Assembly: GCF_900155545.1 (NCBI RefSeq)
Contig: NZ_LT732526.1
Location: 3,110,013 to 3,174,012, forward strand
Reading direction: 5' to 3'
DNA from: Clostridium sp. Marseille-P2415
GTDB taxonomy: Bacteria; Bacillota; Clostridia; Lachnospirales; Lachnospiraceae
DNA: 64,000 nucleotides
The notes under the pieces are model-generated. The model saw only the letters and a list, made by a program, of their open reading frames with translations. It did not search any database and was not told the origin of the DNA. Of the stretch, positions 1-6,893 are shown in pieces. Every line of letters starts with the position of its first letter. Positions within the stretch are counted from its first letter, which is position 1. The position numbers and the translations under genes were made by a program.

Positions 1-87
1 GGCAAAAGAATGCGATAAATCCGGTATAAAATAACCAACCAAGCCACTCATGCCGGTTAATACGGCATTTCCCAAAATTCCATTCAT
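1..87 (-). CDS. 5' end of a leftward membrane-protein gene, cut by the window edge
   Basis: Only the first 29 codons are inside the window. The start at 87 follows an AGGGGAG ribosome binding site three bases upstream. The peptide begins MNGILGNAV and is rich in Gly, Leu, Val and Ile with few charges, so a membrane segment or signal anchor is likely. I do not recognise the family. The gene lies directly downstream of an invertible segment (155-409) whose promoter would read into it after inversion, so it is the probable first gene of a phase-variable operon. In the orientation sequenced I see no good promoter for it. Confidence 0.6.
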   Translation of the reverse strand, partial: MNGILGNAVLTGMSGLVGYFIPDLSHSFA

Positions 88-154
88 TTTCTCCCCTCAT
101 GCCTTTCATTTCATATGGCTGTTCTGCCTGTTAAAAGAACCTTTTTACAACTGG

Positions 155-188
155 TTACAACAGAATACCTCTTTTGTTGTAAAAACAT
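155..188 (+). repeat. Left inverted repeat of the switch (recombination core 155-182)
   Basis: It is 34 bp and matches the reverse complement of 376-409 at 33 positions; the mismatch is A162 against C402. The core is arms TTACAACAGAA and TTTTGTTGTAA around the spacer TACCTC (166-171). The six bases 183-188 outside the core are also conserved. Confidence 0.85.
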
Positions 189-204
189 TAAAATTTAACA
201 GAGA

Positions 205-271
205 AATGTCCTTCCCAGAAAAAAAGAAGGACATTACAAATAGGCCGGAAGATTTTTCACAAATCCGGCCT
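205..271. terminator. Two tandem hairpins inside the invertible segment
   Basis: Hairpin 1 pairs AATGTCCTTC (205-214) with GAAGGACATT (226-235). Hairpin 2 pairs AGGCCGGA (242-249) with TCCGGCCT (264-271). Neither is followed by a strong T-run, so termination is a guess. In both orientations they would lie in the path of leftward read-through from the recombinase gene, which would insulate the switched gene. Confidence 0.5.
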
Positions 272-330
272 GCTTGCAATATCCAAAAATAATAAATTTG
301 TATATTTAAAACTTTTTTTTCAAAAAAATG

Positions 331-359
331 TAGACTTTATAAAAAATATGTAGTATATT
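331..359 (+). promoter_or_regulatory. Promoter inside the invertible segment, now pointing right
   Basis: TAGACT (331-336) is 17 bases from TATATT (354-359), a good sigma-A match. Transcription would begin near 366, just before the right repeat, and run antisense to the recombinase 3' end. After inversion it would lie at about 205-233 facing left, giving a leader of roughly 110 nt to the start codon at 87. Confidence 0.7.
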
Positions 360-375
360 ATGAAATAGATTCGAC

Positions 376-409
376 ATGTTTTTACAACAAAAGAGGTATT
401 CCGTTGTAA
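376..409 (-). repeat. Right inverted repeat of the switch (recombination core 382-409)
   Basis: This is the inverted partner of 155-188. The core also encodes the last eight residues and the TAA stop of the recombinase, so the site and the gene end are superimposed. Confidence 0.85.
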
Positions 410-1269
410 TGTATGACTAATAAATCTAATTTCTCTAATATTTTTAAATGCGCATGTCCGCTTTCTCTGGTATAAATACGGGTAGTATTCACATCACTGT
501 GTCCCAATATATCTGCAAGCCTCGATAGATCCTTCTCCATCATGTAGAACGTTCTGGCAAACAAATGTCGAAGGTTATGAGGAAAGATCTTTTCTTCTGC
601 AACCCCGGCCAAACCGCCCAGTGCTTTCATCTCGCGCCAGATATTGCTTCTGTCAAGCGCCTTACCGTTCCGGGTTACAAATATCATACCGGACATAATA
701 TTCCGTTCCTTTGCGTATTTTTTCAATAAATCACATAATTGACCGGTCAGAAAAACAGAACGGATCCTTCCCTTGCATTCAACTTCTGCCATACCATTCC
801 TTACCGCTTCAACAGTAATAAACGGCAGCTCGGAAACGCGGATTCCGCTGGAGCAGATCGTCTGTAAGATCAATACCAGGCGTTCATTTTTGTTTTCTTT
901 TGCCGCTCTGACCAGCATTTTATACTCTTCCTTGGAGAGCTCCTTTTGCTCCGCACAAAACACATTGCAGCTGATCTTAAAAAATTTTACCGTGCAATCC
1001 AGCCAGCCATTGTACTTAAAAAATCCATTGACTGCAGCTAATGCACCATTCGCCGTTACCGGTGAAAACTTTTTGCGCAGCGCGGCTTTCCATAAAATTA
1101 CCGACTCTTTGCTTATGCTCTTTCCTTCAAGATACAGTCTGAATTGTTCCAGATAATACCGGTATTTTTGAATGGTCACCTGGCTCTTTTCCTGGCAGTA
1201 CAGCCATTTGCAGTATTCTTCTATTGCATATTCTGTTATCGTTCTTACTGAATTATGATTTTTTTTCAT
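382..1269 (-). CDS. Tyrosine recombinase (XerC/D-like DNA invertase)
   Basis: This 295-residue site-specific recombinase should invert the adjacent 155-409 segment. It has an N-terminal SAM-like core-binding domain (about 15-100) and a C-terminal catalytic domain. Visible catalytic boxes are SGIRVSEL (first Arg), HNLRHLFA (His-x-x-Arg) and LGHSDVNTTRIYTR (second His and the nucleophilic Tyr). The start at 1269 is chosen because GGAGG sits six bases upstream; a longer in-frame start at 1281 has a poorer site. The last codons and stop lie inside the right repeat, and the sequence there stays the same after inversion because the outer half-site does not move. No excisionase or phage genes are nearby, which favours a dedicated invertase over a prophage integrase. 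Confidence 0.9.
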   Translation of the reverse strand: MKKNHNSVRTITEYAIEEYCKWLYCQEKSQVTIQKYRYYLEQFRLYLEGKSISKESVILWKAALRKKFSPVTANGALAAVNGFFKYNGWLDCTVKFFKISCNVFCAEQKELSKEEYKMLVRAAKENKNERLVLILQTICSSGIRVSELPFITVEAVRNGMAEVECKGRIRSVFLTGQLCDLLKKYAKERNIMSGMIFVTRNGKALDRSNIWREMKALGGLAGVAEEKIFPHNLRHLFARTFYMMEKDLSRLADILGHSDVNTTRIYTRESGHAHLKILEKLDLLVIHYNGIPLLL

Positions 1270-1426
1270 TTTTTCCTCCATATTCTCCTATTGGCCAAAT
1301 GCCAGATTTAAAAAAGCTGACATATATATTATCGGAATAGCTTATCACATTATACAATAATTAAGCCACTTTGATGATTCAGGCAGCCAATTGCTCCGGC
1401 TTTACAGAGGAAAAAATGATTTCCAG

Positions 1427-1515
1427 TTTTTTTATTTTATTGTAAGTTTTATCCTTAAATTATTTTTGCATAGTAAAAATGACGAAAAATCAAGAAAATA
1501 AAGTTCTATTTTGAA
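1427..1515 (-). repeat. Dispersed intergenic repeat, copy 1
   Basis: An AT-rich block of about 90 bp that recurs at 9323-9420. The most conserved part is ATAGTAAAAATGACGAAAA followed by AAGAAAATAAAGTT. Both copies lie just after the stop of a minus-strand gene (nadC here, gntR there) and before the next minus-strand gene. It contains no ORF. The rest of the 1282-1521 gap shows nothing recognisable. Confidence 0.65.
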
Positions 1516-1521
1516 AGTTTA

Positions 1522-2379
1522 TTAACCAATGATATTTAGATTTTTTAAGGATAAGTCGAGAATCGGCGCGGAGTGGGTCAATGCCCCGCAGGAAATATAA
1601 TCCACCCCGATTTCCATCAGCTCTGCAATCCGTTCCTCCGTTACATTGCCTGAGCATTCTGTCTCCGCTTTATTCCCGATCAGTTCTACCGCCCGGCGCA
1701 TGTTTGCGGCGTCCATATTATCCAGCATGATGATATCGGCACCTGCTTCCAGAGCTTCTTTTACCATTTCCAGATTTTCCACCTCAACCTCAATTTTACG
1801 GACGAAAGGAGCATATTCTCTGGCTGACCGGACCGCATTTTTCACTCCTCCTGCTGCCGCGATATGATTATCCTTTAGAAGAATTCCATCGGAAAGGTTA
1901 TAGCGGTGATTATATCCCCCGCCTGCTTTTACTGCATATTTTTCAAAAATCCTCATATTCGGAGTGGTTTTCCGGGTATCCAGCAATTTCGTCTTGCTGC
2001 CTTTGAGTCTGTCAGAAATCCTGTGGGTATAAGTAGCGATTCCGCTCATTCTCTGCAGATAATTTAATGCGGTTCTCTCTCCGGATAACAGCGCCCTCGC
2101 ATCTGCCGTAAGCTCTGCAAGAAGTTCTCCTTTTGAAACCTGATCCCCATCCGAAGCATAAGCCTGCATGGTGGCAGACGGGTCCAGGAGAAGGAACACA
2201 CGGTAAAATATGTCCAGCCCTGCTATCACTCCATCCTGCTTACATAAAAGTTCCACACGCCCGGTTTTCTTATCGTGAAGTATGGCATTGGTCGTGACAT
2301 CTTCACTGGTTATATCTTCCCGCAATGCCTGCAATAATAAATCATCCACATTTAAACTGAAGGTTATTTGGTTGTTCAT
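1522..2379 (-). CDS. nadC: Nicotinate-nucleotide diphosphorylase (carboxylating), NadC
   Basis: Converts quinolinate and PRPP to nicotinate mononucleotide, CO2 and PPi, the third step of de novo NAD synthesis. The 285-residue length is normal. Visible family motifs are SGERTALNYLQRMSGIAT (about 100-118), LDTRKTTPNMR (PRPP/quinolinate site, about 135-145), GGGYNHRYNLSDGILLKDNHI and the EVEVEN/DIIMLDNM barrel strands. It overlaps the end of nadB by 38 bases, so the two are translationally linked, and it is the last gene of nadA-nadB-nadC. Confidence 0.95.
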   Translation of the reverse strand: MNNQITFSLNVDDLLLQALREDITSEDVTTNAILHDKKTGRVELLCKQDGVIAGLDIFYRVFLLLDPSATMQAYASDGDQVSKGELLAELTADARALLSGERTALNYLQRMSGIATYTHRISDRLKGSKTKLLDTRKTTPNMRIFEKYAVKAGGGYNHRYNLSDGILLKDNHIAAAGGVKNAVRSAREYAPFVRKIEVEVENLEMVKEALEAGADIIMLDNMDAANMRRAVELIGNKAETECSGNVTEERIAELMEIGVDYISCGALTHSAPILDLSLKNLNIIG

Positions 2380-3649
2380 TCCGGTCAGTCCTTTCTATTT
2401 CCTTTAATACGGTTTCTCTGTTCTTCTTTTGTATCTGCTCATAATTCTCATACCCGGATAAATTGATCATGGACGGTATCCATTCGTTCTTTTCATAAGT
2501 GGCCGTAATATGCGCTGCCGCTTCCTTCGCAAATACCAGACTTTCCAGCAGGGAATTGCTGGCCAGGCGGTTTGCACCGTGCACTCCGTTGCAGCTTGTT
2601 TCCCCTACCGCATACAGATGCTCCATGGAGGTTTTACTTTGTAAATCTACCGCAATGCCTCCCATGAAATAGTGCTGGGCCGGCGTAACGGGAATGCATT
2701 CCCTGGTCATATCGATCCCTTCTTCCAGACAGCGTTCATAGATATTCGGAAATCGTTTTCTTATCCTGTCACTGCCTAAATGTACGGCGGAAAGCCATAC
2801 ATGGCTGCTCCCCTCCTCCTTCATCTGCTGAAGGATTTTCTGCGTCAGAACATCTCTTGGCAGCAGTTCGTCAACGAAGCGCTCCTTTTCCGCATTAAGA
2901 AGATAAGCACCCTCCCCCCTCACAGATTCTGAAATCAGGAACCGCCTTCCGGGCTTTGAAGAATAAAGCGTAGTCGGATGAATCTGGATATAATTGATAT
3001 TCTGAACAGGAATTGCATACCGGGCCGCCAATGCCAGGGAATCCCCGGTCAGGTGAGGATAATTGGTAGAATTCTTAAATAAGCCGCCTATTCCGCCGGT
3101 AGCGAGTACCGTATAGTCAGCATCCAGCCTCGCAATCCCCCCATCCCCTGACCGGATAATGACTCCGCCACAGCGGTTTTGACTGCAGATCAGGTCAATC
3201 ATTTCCGTATACTCCATGACCGTAATGTTCTTTTTCCTTTTTACCTGCTTAAGCAGCTTACTCGTGATCTCCTGCCCTGTTAAGTCTTTGTGATATACGA
3301 TTCTCGCAAAGGAATGAGCGCCTTCTTTGGTGTAACGTAATTTTCCGTCCTTTGTTTCAAATTCTACCCCCAGTGAGATCAAATCTTTAATAATCTCCGG
3401 TGATTTCTGTATCATCTGCCGGACGGATGCCCGGTTATTCTCATAATGTCCGGCCCTCATGGTATCTTCAAAGAAGCTGTTATAATCCTCTTCATTCTTT
3501 AAGACACAGATCCCTCCCTGAGCCAGAAAAGAATCACTCATTTCCACGGAGCTTTTCGTAATAAGCCGGACCGTTTTATCCTCAGGCAAATGAAGCGCGC
3601 AGTATAATCCGGCGACTCCGGTTCCAACAATAACAATATCAGTCTTCAT
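2342..3649 (-). CDS. nadB: L-aspartate oxidase, NadB (short form)
   Basis: FAD enzyme oxidising L-aspartate to iminoaspartate, the substrate of NadA. The N-terminal dinucleotide motif is IVGTGVAGLYCAL. SFLAQGGI, HTKEGAHSFAR-like, YTVLATGGIGGLFKNSTN, RGEGAYLLN and PAQHYFMGGIAVD are typical of the succinate dehydrogenase/fumarate reductase flavoprotein family. At about 435 residues it lacks most of the C-terminal helical domain of the roughly 530-residue enterobacterial enzyme, a shortening I believe occurs in other Clostridia. The ATG at 3649 is preferred over a GTG at 3658 because AGGTGG lies five bases before it. It sits 12 bases after nadA. Confidence 0.93.
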   Translation of the reverse strand: MKTDIVIVGTGVAGLYCALHLPEDKTVRLITKSSVEMSDSFLAQGGICVLKNEEDYNSFFEDTMRAGHYENNRASVRQMIQKSPEIIKDLISLGVEFETKDGKLRYTKEGAHSFARIVYHKDLTGQEITSKLLKQVKRKKNITVMEYTEMIDLICSQNRCGGVIIRSGDGGIARLDADYTVLATGGIGGLFKNSTNYPHLTGDSLALAARYAIPVQNINYIQIHPTTLYSSKPGRRFLISESVRGEGAYLLNAEKERFVDELLPRDVLTQKILQQMKEEGSSHVWLSAVHLGSDRIRKRFPNIYERCLEEGIDMTRECIPVTPAQHYFMGGIAVDLQSKTSMEHLYAVGETSCNGVHGANRLASNSLLESLVFAKEAAAHITATYEKNEWIPSMINLSGYENYEQIQKKNRETVLKEIERTDRNEQPNNLQFKCG

Positions 3650-3661
3650 TCTGACCACCTC

Positions 3662-4570
3662 TTATTCTGCCAAAGCAAGCATCCGGTCCAAGGCTCTGTT
3701 TGCTTTCCTATATAAGTCTTCATTGAGTTCCACAGTATTATTTAAGTTTTCCAATTGCTCCAATACCTTTTGAGGGGTAATCCGCTTCATATTCGGGCAA
3801 AACTGACGATGCCCGACAGAATAGAATTTTTTATCCGGATTTTTTAATTGCAGCTCATATAAGATACCCATTTCCGTGCAGATGATAAATACCTTTCCGT
3901 CACTTTTGGCAGCAAAATCAATGATTCCGGAGGTGCTTCCGACATAATCCGCTATTTCAAGAACATCGAAGGTGCATTCCGGATGAGCCAGAACCAGAGC
4001 CTCCGGATGAAGCCTTTTTGCTTTTTCTACCTCTGAACGCTTAATACTGGTGTGAACATGGCAAAAACCGTTACTCAGAATAATATTCTTTTCGGGGACC
4101 ATATTTGCGACATATCTTCCCAGATTCCCATCCGGAATAAAATAAATATCATGATTGGGCAAAGCTTTCACTATCTTTACTGCATTGGATGATGTCACAC
4201 ATACATCGGACGCGGCCTTGATCTCAGCGGTAGAATTGATATAGCACACAACAGCAGCAGCCGGATATTTTTCCCTTACCTCCATGATCTTGTCTTCATC
4301 CGCCATATGGGCCATGGGACAATCCGCATAACTGTCAGCCATGATCACGGTCTTTTCCGGATTCAGTATCTTCGCACTCTCACCCATAAAGGAAACTCCG
4401 CAGAATATAATGACATTTTGAGGAACCTCCGTCGCTATTTTACTTAAGTAGTAGGAGTCCCCAACATAATCCGCAAGAGCCTGGATCCGGTCATCGGTAT
4501 AATAATGAGCTAAAATGACTGCATCCTTTTCTTTTTTTAGTTTTTCTATCTTTTTATTTATATCCTCCAT
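3662..4570 (-). CDS. nadA: Quinolinate synthase, NadA
   Basis: Condenses iminoaspartate with dihydroxyacetone phosphate to quinolinate using one [4Fe-4S] cluster. The 302-residue protein shows AHYYTDDRIQALADYVGDSYYLS near the start, three cluster cysteines in FCGVSFMGE, HPECTFDV and RQFCPNMKR, and TEMGILYEL. The reading frame stays open upstream for 43 codons, but AAGGAGG six bases before the ATG at 4570 fixes the start. It heads the nadABC operon, with a promoter at 4602-4630 overlapped by a likely NiaR operator. Confidence 0.95.
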   Translation of the reverse strand: MEDINKKIEKLKKEKDAVILAHYYTDDRIQALADYVGDSYYLSKIATEVPQNVIIFCGVSFMGESAKILNPEKTVIMADSYADCPMAHMADEDKIMEVREKYPAAAVVCYINSTAEIKAASDVCVTSSNAVKIVKALPNHDIYFIPDGNLGRYVANMVPEKNIILSNGFCHVHTSIKRSEVEKAKRLHPEALVLAHPECTFDVLEIADYVGSTSGIIDFAAKSDGKVFIICTEMGILYELQLKNPDKKFYSVGHRQFCPNMKRITPQKVLEQLENLNNTVELNEDLYRKANRALDRMLALAE

Positions 4571-4601
4571 TTTATCGTCCTCCTTACACAGGATACTGCA
4601 A

Positions 4602-4642
4602 ATTATAGCACATGCATTTACATATGACAAGACAGTTGTAAA
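4602..4642 (-). promoter_or_regulatory. nadABC promoter with candidate NiaR operator
   Basis: On the minus strand TTGTCA (-35, 4625-4630) is 17 bases from a perfect TATAAT (-10, 4602-4607). The -35 lies inside TTTACAACTGTCTTGTCA (4625-4642). From memory this resembles the NiaR (YrxA) site of Firmicutes, which contains TGTCTTGACA next to a TTTACA-like half. NiaR represses NAD synthesis in response to niacin. The promoter is seen; the regulator assignment is inferred. Confidence 0.6.
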
Positions 4643-4668
4643 TACTGATTTTCTTAAATAAAATAAAT

Positions 4669-4706
4669 ACGCCGCGACGCTTACCCATAAAGTAAGCACG
4701 CGGCGT
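4669..4706 (-). terminator. Rho-independent terminator downstream of relB
   Basis: ACGCCGCG and CGCTTAC pair with GTAAGC and CGCGGCGT around a CCATAAA loop. On the minus strand the stem is followed by a T-rich tract, so it ends the transcript that includes the RelB-like gene and separates it from nadA. Confidence 0.7.
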
Positions 4707-4816
4707 GCCTGTCTATCAGGATATTCTCACCCTCTCATTATTCTCCTCTGTGGTGATCGCTATCCCATTCTTTTTCATATCACTGTTCGGATTCGTACTA
4801 GAAAAGCATACCTTTA

Positions 4817-5086
4817 TCATTCATCTGCCTCTATGATATCATGAACCTTTCCTCCGCCTTTTTCCATCCGCTCTCTCGCAGCTATTAAATGTGACTCATT
4901 TTCAACTGAATAAAATGGACCTGCCTGCAAGGCAAACGGAATTCCATTCGAACGAATCACCTGTTTTAAAAAAATATTGATTGCTGTGCTTGTATTCATA
5001 CCAAGCTCTGCAAATATCATTTCACTCTGTTTTTTTATTTCATCATCAATACGGATATTCAAATTTACCATTCCAGTGTATTGCAC
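4817..5086 (-). CDS. RelB/DinJ-type antitoxin without a visible toxin
   Basis: The 89-residue protein starts with a ribbon-helix-helix segment (VNLNIRIDDEIKKQSEMIFAEL, shown in two parts: VNLNIRIDDEIK and KQSEMIFAELG) followed by MNTSTAINIFLKQVI and GIPF, the RelB/DinJ signature. These proteins bind DNA and neutralise RelE/YafQ RNases. No toxin gene is found on either side; the 110 bases downstream hold only a 20-codon ORF of no clear meaning. The GTG at 5086 follows GAGGAG; an internal ATG five codons later has no good site. It follows the sugar kinase by 23 bases and may share its transcript. Confidence 0.75.
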   Translation of the reverse strand: MQYTGMVNLNIRIDDEIKKQSEMIFAELGMNTSTAINIFLKQVIRSNGIPFALQAGPFYSVENESHLIAARERMEKGGGKVHDIIEADE

Positions 5087-5109
5087 GTTCTCCTCAAAAT
5101 CATGAACAT

Positions 5110-6003
5110 TTAAAATTCTTTTCCGAATCCAAAGGAACCATCCTTCTGGCAGTTCCGGGAAGAATAAACAGCTGCCTTATAAAGACTTGTCCTCACGGTC
5201 AGGTCTTTATATTCTTCTGCCGTGGTAATGCCAAATTCCCTGGAATTTTCGGGGAAATCAACTGCATATTTTATTCCATCCACATAGCTGACCAAAAAAC
5301 AGGTGATAAAGGAATCCCCGGCACCCATGGTGTCTCTTGCTGCCACCAGGCACGGCGACTGTTTATAAACGTTTCCGCCGACAGAAACAAATGCCCCCTT
5401 TGCCCCCCTGGTTGCTATGACAATATGCCTGCAGCCATAAGAAAGGATGGCTTCTATCTGATTTCGTATCTCTGCCTCAGGCATATCCTCCCCACAGGAT
5501 ATACAGGCACAGTCAATGTAAGGACAATTCTCCTTTAAGTATTCGGAAGAAGCATAATTTGAAAAATCCATGGAAACAAAAGAGGCTGCTTCCCGGATCA
5601 GGGGAAGCTGGGTCTCGATATGGCTGAAGATGCTGGTATGTACGATGTCATAGCCGGATATATAATTCTTATCCATATTGGTCAGTTCCAGAGGATGCTG
5701 ATTGGATATCCCTCCTTTGTTGCTTCCAAGAAATACTCTGTCTCCATCCACGATCTTTACTTTGGCGGCGCCGTTTTCCCCTTTCAGGAAGCGGCATCTG
5801 GAAACATCAAGCCCCAGCGATGAAATGGTCTCATATACATGCTCTGCCTCTTTGTCATCCCCGAAATTACCCAAATATGCCGATTCATACCCGAACATTT
5901 TCGCATAGACTGCAAAGTTTAAAGCATTCCCTCCCGGATACATGGTCAGGATATGCATGTATTTGTCCACCACGTTATCTCCCAAACCCAACACTCTGAT
6001 CAT
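5110..6003 (-). CDS. PfkB-family sugar kinase, fructoselysine-6-kinase (FrlD)-like
   Basis: A ribokinase-fold kinase of 297 residues. The N-terminal substrate loop is YPGGNALNFAVYA (22-34). The ATP/anion-hole motif DTMGAGDSF (224-232) contains the catalytic Asp230. The C-terminal AAVYSSRNCQKDGSFGFG resembles the end of FrlD proteins that phosphorylate fructoselysine. It is the last metabolic gene of an ABC importer cluster controlled by a GntR regulator, the same set seen in frl loci, but no FrlB deglycase is in the window, so the substrate remains open (a ketosamine or another sugar). The gene before it ends 36 bases upstream. Confidence 0.75.
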   Translation of the reverse strand: MIRVLGLGDNVVDKYMHILTMYPGGNALNFAVYAKMFGYESAYLGNFGDDKEAEHVYETISSLGLDVSRCRFLKGENGAAKVKIVDGDRVFLGSNKGGISNQHPLELTNMDKNYISGYDIVHTSIFSHIETQLPLIREAASFVSMDFSNYASSEYLKENCPYIDCACISCGEDMPEAEIRNQIEAILSYGCRHIVIATRGAKGAFVSVGGNVYKQSPCLVAARDTMGAGDSFITCFLVSYVDGIKYAVDFPENSREFGITTAEEYKDLTVRTSLYKAAVYSSRNCQKDGSFGFGKEF

Positions 6004-6039
6004 AGTTCCTCACTCCTTTTTCGTTATTTTCCCATAATT

Positions 6040-6879
6040 TCAGCCCTTTATGGCCCCTTGTGTGAGTCCCCGTACAAACTGTTTCTGCATACACAGGAAC
6101 AAAAGCACCATGGGAACAGAGGCAATCAGTATGCCGGCCAGCATAACTACATAATCCGACTTCAAATCCCCCTGAAATGCCATGAGTCCCAGCGGAATGG
6201 TCATGATGGATTTGCTTTCCAGGAATACATTGGCAAACAGGAATTCGTTCCATACAAAATTTAAATTTACAATTGCGCAGGAAGCCAGAACCGGCTTGCT
6301 GATGGGAACGATGATCAGGAAAAAGCGCTGCAGGCTGTTGCAGCCGTCCACGATGGCCGCTTCCTCCAATTCCCTTGGGATCGAGATAAAATAAGACCGG
6401 AGCAGGAACATGGTAAATGGAATCCGGAAAGCCACATACGGCAGAATAATGGCCCACTGGGTATTATAAAGCTTAAATGACTGCAGGATCTTATAGAGAG
6501 GGACCAAAGCGACCTGCTCGGATAAGGCCATGCCTCCCAGTACCAGAATAAAGATAAAATTGCTGCCCGGAAGCTGAAACCTGGTCAGTCCATAGGCCAG
6601 AAAGGAACTGATGAGCAGAATGAAAAACAGGGAAACTGCACTGACCAGGATGGAATTCTGAAAGTAGCTGAAAAGTCCCTTGTTCCATGCCGTCATATAG
6701 TTTGTAAACATCCATTTTTTCGGAAGAGCCAGGGAATTCAAAAACATTTCCTGATTCGTTTTTAATGAGTTCAGTATGAGCCACATCACCGGAAAAAGAA
6801 TGATGCATACCAGAAAAATCAGGAAACTATGCAGCAATATCTTCCATAAAAAAACGTTTGAGTTCTTAGAATGTTTCAT
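6040..6879 (-). CDS. Sugar ABC transporter permease, MalG/CUT1 type
   Basis: A 279-residue integral membrane subunit with about six hydrophobic segments. The cytoplasmic coupling loop EEAAIVDGCNSLQRFFLIIVPISKP (EAA motif, about 192-216) contacts the ATPase. It pairs with the permease at 6894-7769 and the binding protein at 7842-9200. No ATPase is in the cluster, as is common for CUT1 systems that share an MsmX-type ATPase. The C-terminus ends GLTQGAIKG, as in MalG relatives. Confidence 0.92.
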   Translation of the reverse strand: MKHSKNSNVFLWKILLHSFLIFLVCIILFPVMWLILNSLKTNQEMFLNSLALPKKWMFTNYMTAWNKGLFSYFQNSILVSAVSLFFILLISSFLAYGLTRFQLPGSNFIFILVLGGMALSEQVALVPLYKILQSFKLYNTQWAIILPYVAFRIPFTMFLLRSYFISIPRELEEAAIVDGCNSLQRFFLIIVPISKPVLASCAIVNLNFVWNEFLFANVFLESKSIMTIPLGLMAFQGDLKSDYVVMLAGILIASVPMVLLFLCMQKQFVRGLTQGAIKG

Positions 6880-6893
6880 TCTGCATTCCTCCT

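Larger units (their letters stand above)
155..409. other. Invertible promoter cassette (phase-variation switch)
   Basis: A 34-bp inverted repeat (155-188 and 376-409, one mismatch) bounds a 187-bp AT-rich interior. Each repeat contains TTACAAC...GTTGTAA, which can be written as 11-bp arms around a 6-bp asymmetric spacer TACCTC, the layout of Xer-type core sites. The interior carries one clear promoter (331-359) and two hairpins (205-235, 242-271) but no gene. A tyrosine recombinase gene abuts the right repeat. This is the architecture known for phase-variable promoters in Clostridia and Bacteroides. As sequenced the promoter points right, against the recombinase, so the left gene should be off. 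Inversion is inferred. Confidence 0.85.

Noticed and set aside
50-292. 80-residue plus-strand ORF spanning the left inverted repeat
   Set aside because: No ribosome site, composition is Phe/Pro-rich shadow, and it crosses the recombination site and both hairpins.
382-1269. Recombinase as a prophage or ICE integrase
   Set aside because: No tRNA target, no excisionase, phage or conjugation genes, and the inverted (not direct) sites point to an invertase.
4720-4816. A RelE-type toxin remnant after relB
   Set aside because: Only a 20-codon ORF without toxin motifs is present.
5975-6457. 160-residue minus-strand ORF within the permease gene
   Set aside because: It overlaps the strongly supported permease in another frame and has no ribosome site.
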